A stretch of DNA of 64,000 nt from VAZQ01 sp035293945 (GTDB lineage: Bacteria > Pseudomonadota > Alphaproteobacteria > Rhizobiales > Xanthobacteraceae). The stretch is from contig DATGLV010000024.1 in NCBI GenBank assembly GCA_035293945.1, forward strand, positions 613,498 through 677,497, in the 5' to 3' direction. Below, piece after piece: positions 42,071 to 49,660 of the stretch. Under the pieces are notes generated by a model. It ran no database searches and had not been told where the DNA came from. It saw nothing but the letters and a program-made list of their open reading frames with translations. A program made the position numbers and the translations under genes. Positions within the stretch are counted from its first letter, which is position 1. Each line of letters opens with the position of its first letter.

Positions 42071-42150
42071 CTTGCTTTCAAATCCAAAGATAAGGTCTCG
42101 ACCGGGTTGGGTTAATGGCTGCCGGGGACAAAAGCCGATTTGAAAGCAAG
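42071..42150. promoter_or_regulatory. Candidate Ada operator between divergent ada and ogt
   Basis: A perfect 14-bp inverted repeat: CTTGCTTTCAAATC at 42071-42084 and GATTTGAAAGCAAG at 42137-42150, 52 bases between arms. Each arm contains AAAGCAAG, close to the AAAGCGCA Ada box of enterobacteria. One arm faces each gene, so both promoters could be activated by methylated Ada. Confidence 0.65.
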
Positions 42151-42218
42151 GGGCGGAGCGCCGAAATGGCTGCCAAGGCCGATCTACGGGACATAACTCA
42201 AGATAAGGAGTCCCGACC

Positions 42219-42737
42219 ATGATGCTCGATACCAGCAACAAGCCCCTGCGGTTCGGCTACGGCTGCACAGTCCTCGGAACGATCCTGGTCGCGGCAAGTG
42301 CCCGCGGCATCGCCGCCCTCTTCATTGGTGATGATCGTGCAAAGCTGCTGCGCGAATTGAAGGACGCATTCCCGGGCGATGAGTTCACCTTCGACCAGAC
42401 CGGCCTGGAAGAGACCATCGCCAAGGCGGCCGCCTTGGTCGAGGCGCCGCACCGCGGCACCGACTTGGAGCTCGACCTGCGCGGCTCGCCGGTGGAACTG
42501 GCCGTCTGGAAGGCGCTGCAGGCGGTCCCCTCGGGCGAGACGCGTACCTACGGCGCCATTGCCAAGATGCTGCCGGTCGCGGCGACCGCGCAGGATGTCG
42601 GCGCGGCCTGCGCAGCCAACCGTATCGCGGTCGCGGTGCCGTGCCATCGCGTCGTCAGGGCCGACGGCTCGATCTCGGGCTACCGCTGGGGCGTAAAGCG
42701 CAAGCGGCGGCTGATCAACATGGAAGGAGTGGCGTGA
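42219..42737 (+). CDS. ogt: Methylated-DNA-protein-cysteine methyltransferase
   Basis: A 172-residue protein equivalent to the C-terminal half of Ada: YGCTVLGTILVAASARGIAA, VELAVWKALQAVPSGETRTY, GAACAANRIAVAVPCHRVVR, ADGSISGYRWGVKRKRRLI. The acceptor Cys is in PCHRV, and the RVVRADG-x-x-SGYRWG loop is complete. It repairs O6-alkylguanine by suicidal transfer. AAGGAG lies upstream. Its TGA overlaps the next ATG (TGATG), coupling it to the 2OG oxygenase. The resemblance to Ada residues ~200-358 suggests a local duplication or fission. Confidence 0.9.
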   Translation: MMLDTSNKPLRFGYGCTVLGTILVAASARGIAALFIGDDRAKLLRELKDAFPGDEFTFDQTGLEETIAKAAALVEAPHRGTDLELDLRGSPVELAVWKALQAVPSGETRTYGAIAKMLPVAATAQDVGAACAANRIAVAVPCHRVVRADGSISGYRWGVKRKRRLINMEGVA

Positions 42738-43516
42738 TGGAGCGCGATCTGAGCAATGCGAAGGCCCACGCTGCCGCCTGCGCGAAGGGAGTGGCGGCGA
42801 GCCCGGCGATGACAATCGAAGCGCGCGTAGAGGCAGTCGACTGGGCCAAGGTCCATGCCGACCTCGATGCCCAGGGCTGGGCCGTGGCGCCGAAGCTTCT
42901 TACCTCCATGGAGGCAGATTCCATCTCGGGCCTCTATCACCAGGAGCACGGCTTCCGCAGCCACATCATCATGAGCCGGCACGGCTTTGGCCGCGGCGAG
43001 TACAAATACTTCAGCTACCCGCTGCCGCCATTGATCCAGTCGCTGCGGACCGCGGCCTATTCGAAGCTGGCTCCGATTGCCAATCGTTGGAACGAGCGGC
43101 TGAGGCAGGAGCTACGCTTCCCGCTGGACCACGCGGCGTTCCTCCAGCGCTGCCACCGCGCCGGGCAAGTTCGTCCGACGCCGCTCCTGCTCGCGTACGG
43201 ACCGGAAGACTACAACTGCCTGCATCGCGACCTGTACGGGGAACATGTCTTTCCGATCCAGGTCGCTATCCTGCTGGATCAGCCCGGGGAGGACTTCGCT
43301 GGTGGCGAATTCGTGATGACCGAGCAGCGCCCCCGCATGCAGACCCGTGCCATGGTGTTGCCGCTCAAGAAGGGCGATGCGGCGATCTTCGCCGTCAATA
43401 GCCGCCCGATGCAAGGCGTGCGGGGCGATTACCAAGTGAAGCTGAACCACGGGGTCAGCAAGCTCTATTCAGGCAGGCGTCACACCCTCGGCGTCATTTT
43501 CCACGATGCCCTATAG
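42737..43516 (+). CDS. 2-oxoglutarate/Fe(II) dioxygenase in the alkylation-repair cassette
   Basis: A 259-residue protein. The double-stranded beta-helix has the facial triad in CLHRDLYGEHVFPIQVAILL (His-x-Asp) and VKLNHGVSKLYSGRRHTLGV (distal His, then Arg for 2OG). Other blocks are GEDFAGGEFVMTEQRPRMQT and GDAAIFAVNSRPMQG. It is not an AlkB orthologue by motif spacing, but it occurs coupled (TGATG) to ogt, so oxidative dealkylation of DNA or RNA is the natural hypothesis. GGAG is nine bases before the ATG inside ogt. Confidence 0.85.
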   Translation: MERDLSNAKAHAAACAKGVAASPAMTIEARVEAVDWAKVHADLDAQGWAVAPKLLTSMEADSISGLYHQEHGFRSHIIMSRHGFGRGEYKYFSYPLPPLIQSLRTAAYSKLAPIANRWNERLRQELRFPLDHAAFLQRCHRAGQVRPTPLLLAYGPEDYNCLHRDLYGEHVFPIQVAILLDQPGEDFAGGEFVMTEQRPRMQTRAMVLPLKKGDAAIFAVNSRPMQGVRGDYQVKLNHGVSKLYSGRRHTLGVIFHDAL

Positions 43517-43637
43517 GTGACGGGAGCGTGCCGATGTCATGTCTTTCCATCAGGGCGCGTCGCATGCGCGCTGTGTAAAGTTATCGAGCAAGTGGCGAGG
43601 GGTACGACAGCGGCGGGAAGCCTAAGGAGGTCAAGCA

Positions 43638-44444
43638 ATGATCACGGACATGGGCGACACTTCGATCCTGCGGCGTGAGGATAGGGACGGAGCCACCATT
43701 CTAACACTGAACCGCCCGGCGAAGCTGAACGCGCTCAGCAATGAGTTGCTCGCGGCCATTGTGCGCGCGCTGGACGCCATCGAGCTCGATCGCACGGTTC
43801 GCGCCATCATCATTACAGGTGCCGGACGCGCGTTCAGCGCTGGTGCCGATATCGCCGGCTTTCAGAAGCACCTGGAAGCAGGTCCATCCGAAGCGGTCGT
43901 TCATTTCATGCGGCCCGGCCATCAGATGACGCGGCGGGTTGAATCCTTTCCGAAGCCGATCATCGCCGCTGTGAATGGAATTGCCTTTGGGGGTGGATGT
44001 GAGCTTGTGGAAGCAAGCCACATCGCGCTCGCCTCGGACATGGCCGCATTCAGCAAGGCCGAAGTCAACATCGGGATCATGCCGACCTTCGGGGGCACCC
44101 AGCGTCTTCCGCGTAATGTGGGCCGCAAGGCTGCTATCGAGTTGCTTCTGACCGGCCGCACCTTCGATGCCGCCGAGGCGGTGCGTTTGGGTCTGGTCAA
44201 CCGCGTCGTGCCGGGCGCAAACCTCCTCGATGAAGCGCTGGCGATCGCCAATCTTCTTGCGACCAAGCCGCCGCTGGCGCTGGCTGCCATGCTCGGGGCG
44301 GTGCATCGCGGCATGGATGCCGCGATCGATGACGGACTCGCGATCGAGGAAGCCGCGTTCGCTCGGATCGCCGCAAGCTATGACGCCCGTGAAGGCGTTG
44401 CGGCGTTCTTGGAAAAGCGAGCGCCGAAATATCTCGGGCGGTGA
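43638..44444 (+). CDS. Enoyl-CoA hydratase/isomerase family protein
   Basis: A 268-residue crotonase: ATILTLNRPAKLNALSNELL, AIIITGAGRAFSAGADIAGF (oxyanion hole), IAAVNGIAFGGGCELVEASH (second oxyanion Gly and Glu), AEVNIGIMPTFGGTQRLPRN (catalytic Glu position AEVNIG). The hydratase signature is complete; substrate chain length is undetermined. AAGGAGG lies upstream. It is monocistronic, not beside other beta-oxidation genes. Confidence 0.9.
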   Translation: MITDMGDTSILRREDRDGATILTLNRPAKLNALSNELLAAIVRALDAIELDRTVRAIIITGAGRAFSAGADIAGFQKHLEAGPSEAVVHFMRPGHQMTRRVESFPKPIIAAVNGIAFGGGCELVEASHIALASDMAAFSKAEVNIGIMPTFGGTQRLPRNVGRKAAIELLLTGRTFDAAEAVRLGLVNRVVPGANLLDEALAIANLLATKPPLALAAMLGAVHRGMDAAIDDGLAIEEAAFARIAASYDAREGVAAFLEKRAPKYLGR

Positions 44445-44611
44445 GCAGGGCACCCAATATCATCCCATCACGGAACCACGACGACTCTGAACTCTTCCAG
44501 GTCGACATGATCAGGTTCGACCGAAATCGCAGCGAAGGGCACCCCGGCTTGGCGGGTCTTGTCTGTCGCCTGCACTCAGCCGCTCGAGTGAAACCGATCG
44601 TATCCAGGGCG

Positions 44612-44929
44612 CTATTGAGGCAGCTCCCACAACGTCGCGTAGTTCATGATCGGGCGCTCGAAGGTTGCTCCTTTGGCGGTGAATTCCGGTCCAAGATCGA
44701 GCATGGGTTGGAACGAGTCCAGTTGCTTCGCTCCTTCCAGGCTCGTCCAGATGCTGACATTGCTGAGCGAGTAGGTGGCCTCGTCGGCACCCACGTAAAA
44801 GTGGAGGAGGCCCGCCATCTTGCTGATTCCCGGCGCGAGGCTCGCCTGCGCGCTCACCATCATGTCGCGCAGCTCGGCGAAGCTCTCGGGCTTGCAGCGC
44901 AGTATCGACACACGAACGACGACGGACAT
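44612..44929 (-). CDS. ABM-like dimeric alpha/beta-barrel protein
   Basis: A 105-residue protein starting MSVVVRVSILRCKPESFAEL; AGGAGG is seven bases upstream of this ATG. Strand-helix pattern: RVSILRCKPESFAELRDMMV, GISKMAGLLHFYVGADEATY, SLSNVSIWTSLEGAKQLDSF, then EFTAKGATFERPIMNYATLW. The central IWTSLEGAKQLDSF corresponds to the W-x-s-x-e-a-x-q motif of ABM/EthD-like barrels. It probably binds a small aromatic or quinol. It diverges from the VOC gene. Confidence 0.65.
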   Translation of the reverse strand: MSVVVRVSILRCKPESFAELRDMMVSAQASLAPGISKMAGLLHFYVGADEATYSLSNVSIWTSLEGAKQLDSFQPMLDLGPEFTAKGATFERPIMNYATLWELPQ

Positions 44930-45008
44930 CACCTATCCTCCTGCTTGGGCCAGCTTCTCCTTGAGACGCAGACAATGGTACCGCGCCCTGACCGTGTCCA
45001 GGTGCCGC

Positions 45009-45037
45009 TTGACGAATCCATATCTCCGTGGTTATTT
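45009..45037 (+). promoter_or_regulatory. Candidate promoter for the VOC-ArsR-SRPBCC genes
   Basis: TTGACG at 45009-45014 and TTATTT at 45032-45037 with a 17-base spacer, in the only AT-rich stretch of this gap; transcription would start about 18 bases before the VOC ATG. Confidence 0.45.
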
Positions 45038-45062
45038 ATTAGCCGACACGGAGGGAAGTGCA

Positions 45063-45455
45063 ATGAAGATCAAGTTGACCAGCGTCTACGTGGACGACCA
45101 GGAGAAGGCTTTGCGTTTCTACACCGAAGTGATGGGCTTCACCAAAAAGACCGATGTCAGCCAAGGACCCTATCGCTGGCTGACGGTGGCCTCCTCGGAG
45201 GAGCCGAACGGAACCGAGTTGCAGCTTGCGCTCAACAGTAATCCGGCGGCAAAGGCCTATCAGCAGGCATTGTTCAGCCAAGGCCAGCCGGCAGTGATGT
45301 TCTTCACGGATGATGTCAAAGGGGATTATGAGCGCATCAAGGCGCGCGGCGCCGAGTTCAAGATGCCGCCGACGGAGGTAACCGGCTCGACCATTGCGCA
45401 AGTGAATGACACCTGCGGCAATCTCATCCAGATCACGCAGCTGGCGCGCTGGTAG
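45063..45455 (+). CDS. VOC/glyoxalase-fold protein
   Basis: A 130-residue protein: MKIKLTSVYVDDQEKALRFY, TEVMGFTKKTDVSQGPYRWL, TVASSEEPNGTELQLALNSN, AVMFFTDDVKGDYERIKARG, and QVNDTCGNLIQITQLARW. Two beta-alpha-beta-beta-beta units form the VOC fold. The metal-ligand Glu at the end (QI-type here) is absent, so a binding or resistance role is as likely as catalysis. GGAGGGAAG precedes the ATG. It is 50 bases upstream of an ArsR gene, an arrangement common in ArsR-SRPBCC cassettes. Confidence 0.85.
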   Translation: MKIKLTSVYVDDQEKALRFYTEVMGFTKKTDVSQGPYRWLTVASSEEPNGTELQLALNSNPAAKAYQQALFSQGQPAVMFFTDDVKGDYERIKARGAEFKMPPTEVTGSTIAQVNDTCGNLIQITQLARW

Positions 45456-45505
45456 AGCCTCTCCGGGGCCAAGCGCCGATCATAGCCCACCGATTATCGA
45501 TCGAA

Positions 45506-45829
45506 ATGCCCAACGCCCACGATGTGCTGTTCCGGACGCTCGCCGATCCGACCCGGCGGGCGATCTTCGAACGGCTATGCCGCGAAGGCGAGCAGACGGT
45601 CGCGGCTCTGACGGCGGGCGCCGGGGTCTCGCAACCGGCTGTGTCGAAGCATCTCGGCGTCCTCAAGCAGGCCGGGCTGGTGCGCGACCGCCACGCAGGG
45701 CGCCAGACGCACTATAGCGCGCAACTCGGCGCGCTTGCTCCGCTGATCGACTGGACCAGCCAAATGGCAGCCTTCTGGCAAAACCGGTTCGATCAGCTCG
45801 AAGATCTTCTTAAACGGATGGACCAATGA
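45506..45829 (+). CDS. ArsR-family transcriptional regulator
   Basis: A 107-residue winged-helix protein: DVLFRTLADPTRRAIFERLC, REGEQTVAALTAGAGVSQPA, VSKHLGVLKQAGLVRDRHAG, RQTHYSAQLGALAPLIDWTS. The recognition helix is VSQPAVSKHLGVL. No metal-site cysteines are present. It overlaps the downstream SRPBCC gene by four bases (ATGA), so the two are translationally coupled, the same design as the operon at 20060 although the protein sequences are clearly different. Confidence 0.88.
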   Translation: MPNAHDVLFRTLADPTRRAIFERLCREGEQTVAALTAGAGVSQPAVSKHLGVLKQAGLVRDRHAGRQTHYSAQLGALAPLIDWTSQMAAFWQNRFDQLEDLLKRMDQ

Positions 45830-46251
45830 ACGAAAGGTCGACAGGGACGCGCTCCGTTGTTGTCGAGCGTGAGCTCCCTCATCCGCCGGAAAAGGTCTGG
45901 CGTGCGCTTACACAACCGCATCTGATCGAGGAATGGCTCATGAAGAACGATTTCCAGCCGGTTGTCGGTCACCGCTTCAATCTTAAGAGAACGCCGCGAC
46001 CCGACTTCAACCTCGTGGTCGATTGTCAGGTTCTGGTCGTCGAGCCGAACAAGACGCTGTCCTACACGTGGGCGGCCCTCGATGTAGACGGGGTCGTCAC
46101 CTGGACGCTCACTCCGACCAGCACGGGCACGCACCTGCGCATGGAGCAGTCGGGCTTCCGGGGCGACCAGAGGCAGGCCTATGGGGGCGCCCGTGCAGGG
46201 TGGCAGCGGATGTTTGAAACTCTGGAGAAGGTCTTGGCGCAGATTGACTGA
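45826..46251 (+). CDS. SRPBCC/AHSA1-domain protein 3
   Basis: A 141-residue helix-grip protein: VVVERELPHPPEKVWRALTQ, PHLIEEWLMKNDFQPVVGHR, LVVDCQVLVVEPNKTLSYTW, GTHLRMEQSGFRGDQRQAYG, and the C-terminal helix GARAGWQRMFETLEKVLAQI. The W-x-x-x-x-E-W-L and G-W-x-x-x-x-x-x-L positions of AHSA1 domains are conserved. It is probably the effector of the ArsR regulator encoded just upstream. Confidence 0.85.
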   Translation: MNERSTGTRSVVVERELPHPPEKVWRALTQPHLIEEWLMKNDFQPVVGHRFNLKRTPRPDFNLVVDCQVLVVEPNKTLSYTWAALDVDGVVTWTLTPTSTGTHLRMEQSGFRGDQRQAYGGARAGWQRMFETLEKVLAQID

Positions 46252-46297
46252 AGTCCGCCGGCACGAATGATCCGGTCGTCGAGGATGGAAATGGCGA

Positions 46298-46443
46298 GGG
46301 TTTCCGGTCTGGTACCACGACGGCATGATCTGCACGGGCGAGACCTACAAGAACGGCTTGAAGATGACCTTCGCCCGGGCGCGGCGTTGCCGGATCCTTC
46401 CTGTCTCTTCAACTCGAGCGTCGAGGGGAACACCCGGCGCGGT
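46298..46443 (+). pseudogene. DUF1801 gene fragment
   Basis: GFPVWYHDGMICTGETYKNG, LKMTFA in one frame, then AALPDPSCLFNSSVEGNTRR in another. This is the C-terminal half of a DUF1801 protein as found in many ArsR-SRPBCC-DUF1801 operons (PVWSHDG-x-ICTGETYK; GA-x-L-x-DPS-x-LFNSS-x-EGNTRRAID). The N-terminal half is gone and a frameshift near 46375 separates the two blocks. The operon has therefore lost its third gene. Confidence 0.75.
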
Positions 46444-46455
46444 GCCGGCTTCTGC

Positions 46456-47157
46456 TCACCACGGGACGGTGCGGCCGAGATAGTCGAGATATTGTAGGCC
46501 GGGAGTGCCCTGCACGGAGAGAAGAACCTTTACCAGGCTTGGGACGCTGTCCTCGATGCGTAGCGGGGCTTCCGCGCCGCCCATGGCGGTTCGCACCCAA
46601 CCCGGCGCCATGAGCACCATTGCGCGGGATTCCTTCGAATGACGTGCCGCGAAGCTGCGCATGAACATGTTCAGCGCCGCTTTGCTGCCGCGATACACCT
46701 CGCGCATGCCCGTCGTGTTGTTGCTGACGCTTCCCTGCCCGGACGACATTATCCCGATCAACCCCGTGGGAGAGACGAGATCACATAGGCCTTCGACGAC
46801 CCGCATAGGGCTCAAGGCGTTCGTAATCATGACGCGCACAAATTCCTCTGTCGTCACATCGGCAATCGTCTCCGTCGGATTATTGGTGACGCCGGCGCTC
46901 ACGAATAGGACATCGAATGTCCTCCCGGACAGGCGAGCGCGCAGTGCCGCGATCTGATCGGGCGCCGTAATATCGACCCTATCAATCTCCAGCCGGCCGT
47001 CAGATCGGTCGCCAAGGTCGTGCAGCAGCGTCCGGGCGCTTCCGCGGACCGTACCGAGGACATGCCATCCGTGCTTCAGGTATTCGGCCGCCATCGCATG
47101 GCCCAGGCCGCGCGACGCTCCGACAAGCAGGATACTTTTCTGCGACAACGTGGACAT
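46456..47157 (-). CDS. Short-chain dehydrogenase/reductase
   Basis: A 233-residue SDR from MSTLSQKSILLVGASRGLGH. Cofactor site GASRGLGHA (G-x-x-x-G-x-G), DRVDITAP, VLFVSAGVTNN (N-A-G variant), active-site Ser in GIMSSGQGSVSN, and YRGSKAALN (Tyr-x-x-x-Lys). The C-terminal APGWVRTAMGG loop is normal. The oxidoreductase substrate is unknown. An earlier in-frame ATG at 47235 would add a polar, unrelated leader. It is convergent with the DUF1801 remnant and divergent from the methyltransferase. Confidence 0.85.
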   Translation of the reverse strand: MSTLSQKSILLVGASRGLGHAMAAEYLKHGWHVLGTVRGSARTLLHDLGDRSDGRLEIDRVDITAPDQIAALRARLSGRTFDVLFVSAGVTNNPTETIADVTTEEFVRVMITNALSPMRVVEGLCDLVSPTGLIGIMSSGQGSVSNNTTGMREVYRGSKAALNMFMRSFAARHSKESRAMVLMAPGWVRTAMGGAEAPLRIEDSVPSLVKVLLSVQGTPGLQYLDYLGRTVPW

Positions 47158-47352
47158 AACCCCATCACTCTTGCCGTTGGGAATCCATTTCACATGGCTA
47201 GACCTCTGATCCGTTGCCAGGTGCAGCGTGTCCAATATTTACTGGGACGCGACGGCATGCCACTGGGTTACTTACGCCCGTCATGCCTGACATCGGCTTG
47301 AATTTGATCGGGCGGATGCGGATCCGCCCTCAAAGTGAGCGAGTGAGGCTGC

Positions 47353-48216
47353 ATGAATGACCAGGAGGATCACGCGCCGGATTCAACGGCCGCGCGGGTC
47401 GCTTTGTGGCGCGCGCTGCATGTCGAGATCGACGCACCACCGCATGTGCTGGAAGACGAGATCGGCCTCAGGCTACTGGCCCCCGACAAGAATTGGCGCC
47501 ACCGCGGCGACATGGATCCGCAGTTCACGCGGCCTTTTCGCGCCTCCATCGTGGCGCGTGCGCGCTTCATCGAGGATTTGGTCGCGGAACAGGCCGACCG
47601 CGGGGTGAGCCAGTATGTCATTCTCGGCGCCGGCCTCGACAGCTTCGCCCAGCGCAGGCCGGAAATCGCATCGCGCCTCAGGGTCTTCGAGATCGACCGT
47701 CCTGGGCCGCAGGCTTGGAAGCGCCGGCGCCTGAGCGAGCTGGGCTTCGGTGTCCCGGATTGGCTGACCTTCGTGCCGGTTGATTTCGAATCGGACCGGT
47801 CCTGGCGGGACGGGCTCCTATCGGCCGGATTTGATGCTGGCGCGCCCGCAATCGTTGTTTCGACGGGCGTCAGCATGTATCTCACCAAAGAGGCAAACGC
47901 CGCCACTCTGCGTCAAGTCGCGGCGCTCGCCCCGGGATCGACGCTCACCATGACGTTCCTGCTGCCCCTGGAGCTGGCGGACCCCGACGTGCGGCCGGGC
48001 CTCGAAATGGCGGAGAAAGGAGCGCGGGCAAGCGGGACGCCGTTCTTGAGCTTCTTCACACCCGCGGAGATCCTGGCGCTCGCCGGTGAGGTCGGATTTG
48101 GCGAAGCACGCCATGTCTCGGCGACCGATTTGACCCAGCGGTACTTCGCAGGCCGGCCCGATGGCCTTCGGCCACCGAACAATGCCGAGGATCTGCTGGT
48201 CGCAACGGTGAAGTGA
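47353..48216 (+). CDS. SAM-dependent O-methyltransferase of the leucine-carboxyl/PPM family
   Basis: A 287-residue protein. MNDQEDHAPDSTAARVALWR, ALHVEIDAPPHVLEDEIGLR, RARFIEDLVAEQADRGVSQY, VILGAGLDSFAQRRPEIASR, LRVFEIDRPGPQAWKRRRL, FVPVDFESDRSWRDGLLSAG. The GAGLDSFAQR motif I and VFEIDRP-x-x-Q motif II are those of the TIGR00027/LCMT family, frequent in actinobacteria and some rhizobia. It probably methylates a carboxyl or hydroxyl group of a small molecule. Monocistronic. Confidence 0.88.
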   Translation: MNDQEDHAPDSTAARVALWRALHVEIDAPPHVLEDEIGLRLLAPDKNWRHRGDMDPQFTRPFRASIVARARFIEDLVAEQADRGVSQYVILGAGLDSFAQRRPEIASRLRVFEIDRPGPQAWKRRRLSELGFGVPDWLTFVPVDFESDRSWRDGLLSAGFDAGAPAIVVSTGVSMYLTKEANAATLRQVAALAPGSTLTMTFLLPLELADPDVRPGLEMAEKGARASGTPFLSFFTPAEILALAGEVGFGEARHVSATDLTQRYFAGRPDGLRPPNNAEDLLVATVK

Positions 48217-48238
48217 GGACGCGTTGGCGAGATGCTGG

Positions 48239-49036
48239 TCAGACGGCCGCCGCCTGAGAGACACGGCGCGGCATCGCGCCGTCAAGCGTGCAGTCATAGC
48301 GCGAAATCGGCGGATGTGCGGCCGGGTCGGTAATAACGTCGAGGACGGTGACCATCTTCGATCCCATCGCGCGCCCGAGCGCGATGTCGAGATCCGCGGC
48401 AGTATTGACCGTACGGCCGACCCCGCCGCAGGCTCGGGCGATTGCCGCATGATCGACGCAGCCGAGGTTGACGGAGGAGGATGGTCGCCCAAATCTCGCC
48501 TGCCTGGCATCCCTTTGATAGCCGAGCACCCCATTGTTGAGCACGATCACGGTGAGCGGGAGGTTGTGGCGGACGACGGTTTCGAGCTCTGCCCAGGCGT
48601 GCCCAAACCCGGCGTCGCCGACGACGGCGATGACCTTGGCGGACGGCCGCGCGAGCTTGGCGCCTATCGCCAGGGGGAAACCGTAGCCGTGCCCGGCCGG
48701 ACCGCCGGGTGTGAGGATGCGCGTTCCGGCGGTTATGGTGCGGAGCTGCCCTACGATCCAATTCGACGCATAGCTCGCGTCGCCGGTGATGATCGTTTCG
48801 CTGTCAAGAAAGTCCTGGATGGCGGTCATCACGCGTTCAGGGCGAAGGGGCGCCACATCGCGATGTGCAAGCTCGGCGCGGTCGCGTTCGAACGACCTCC
48901 AGGCCTCGGCGACACGCTGCTCGACGGCAGGCCGCGCATCCGTACGCTTGGACAAATCGCGGCTGGCGAGAGCTTCCGCCAGTTCCAACAAAGTCTCCCG
49001 CGCATCTCCCTGCAAACGCATGGCCTCGTAATTGCG
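48239..49036 (-). pseudogene. 3' half of a thiamine-diphosphate-dependent enzyme gene
   Basis: Only the C-terminal ThDP-binding part of an acetolactate-synthase-like enzyme remains: VMTAIQDFLDSETIITGDAS, YASNWIVGQLRTITAGTRIL, TPGGPAGHGYGFPLAIGAKL, AVVGDAGFGHAWAELETVVR, HNLPLTVIVLNNGVLGYQRD. The GDA-x26-NN cofactor motif is intact but the N-terminal pyrimidine-binding (catalytic Glu) and central domains, about 280 residues, are missing. Homology stops at about 49036, exactly where the DUF899 fragment begins on the other strand. Confidence 0.8.
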
Positions 49037-49040
49037 CCCC

Positions 49041-49410
49041 GTGGGCGTCCTCGGCGCCAAGCGATTTCAATGCCGACTTCAGCGTCGGCTTCACGGAGGA
49101 GCAACAGCGGGCGGGCATCGACTACAACTATCGGCATGAGGCTCCTCGCACCACGCGCCCGGGCGAGGAGGGCGGCGGAGAGGCGAAGTTCGCGGCCATG
49201 TGCGGCACCGATGCCGCAACTTTTCAGCGCGAGCGGCCCGGCATGAGCGCGTTCGTGCGCGAGGATGGTGCCGTCTACCACACGTATTCCACCTATGCGC
49301 GGGGGCTCGACGGCCTGTGGGGCGCCTATCAGTGGCTCGATCGTGCGCCCAGGGGCCGTAACGAGAAAGGCATCTGGTGGCGCCGTCACGACGAGTACGC
49401 CAATGGGTGA
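49041..49410 (+). pseudogene. 3' half of a DUF899 gene
   Basis: WASSAPSDFNADFSVGFTEE, QQRAGIDYNYRHEAPRTTRP, GMSAFVREDGAVYHTYSTYA, RGLDGLWGAYQWLDRAPRGR, NEKGIWWRRHDEYANG. This is the C-terminal ~120 residues of a DUF899 (thioredoxin-fold) protein, normally about 230-260 residues; the first half with the Trp-rich thioredoxin core is missing. No start codon or ribosome site precedes it. Its stop overlaps the start of the small membrane gene at 49403, the arrangement also expected in intact loci. Confidence 0.8.
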
Positions 49411-49621
49411 GGTTCTCGCATTCGCGGCAGCGCCGACCTTCGCGGTCATGGCGCTGCTGACGGCACTCGGCGGCGGCCAGATGGATATGCTCTGCTCCGC
49501 CGCACACAGTGCGTCGCCGCTCAACGGGATGGCTCCCATGTATGTACTGATGACCGCCTTTCATTCGGCGCCATGGCTGAGATTGATCTGTCGACTGGCA
49601 CGCAGAGGAGGGCTGTCGTAA
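49403..49621 (+). CDS. Small membrane protein that follows DUF899
   Basis: A 72-residue protein: MGEVLAFAAAPTFAVMALLT, ALGGGQMDMLCSAAHSASPL, NGMAPMYVLMTAFHSAPWLR, LICRLARRGGLS. Two hydrophobic helices with a conserved-looking D-M-x-C-S-A loop, then an M-x-P-M-Y-x-L-M helix. I recall such small proteins directly behind DUF899 genes. The start overlaps the DUF899 stop. With the upstream gene truncated, its expression is uncertain. Confidence 0.6.
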   Translation: MGEVLAFAAAPTFAVMALLTALGGGQMDMLCSAAHSASPLNGMAPMYVLMTAFHSAPWLRLICRLARRGGLS

Positions 49622-49660
49622 AACGGAGGCCGGCAACACAAGTCCTGAAAGCGTCCGGCA

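Noticed and set aside
48865..49410. A 181-residue DUF899 protein starting at 48865
   Set aside because: The first 58 codons are antisense to the ThDP fragment and unrelated to DUF899; only sequence after ~49041 is homologous, so the longer frame is a chance fusion across the scar.
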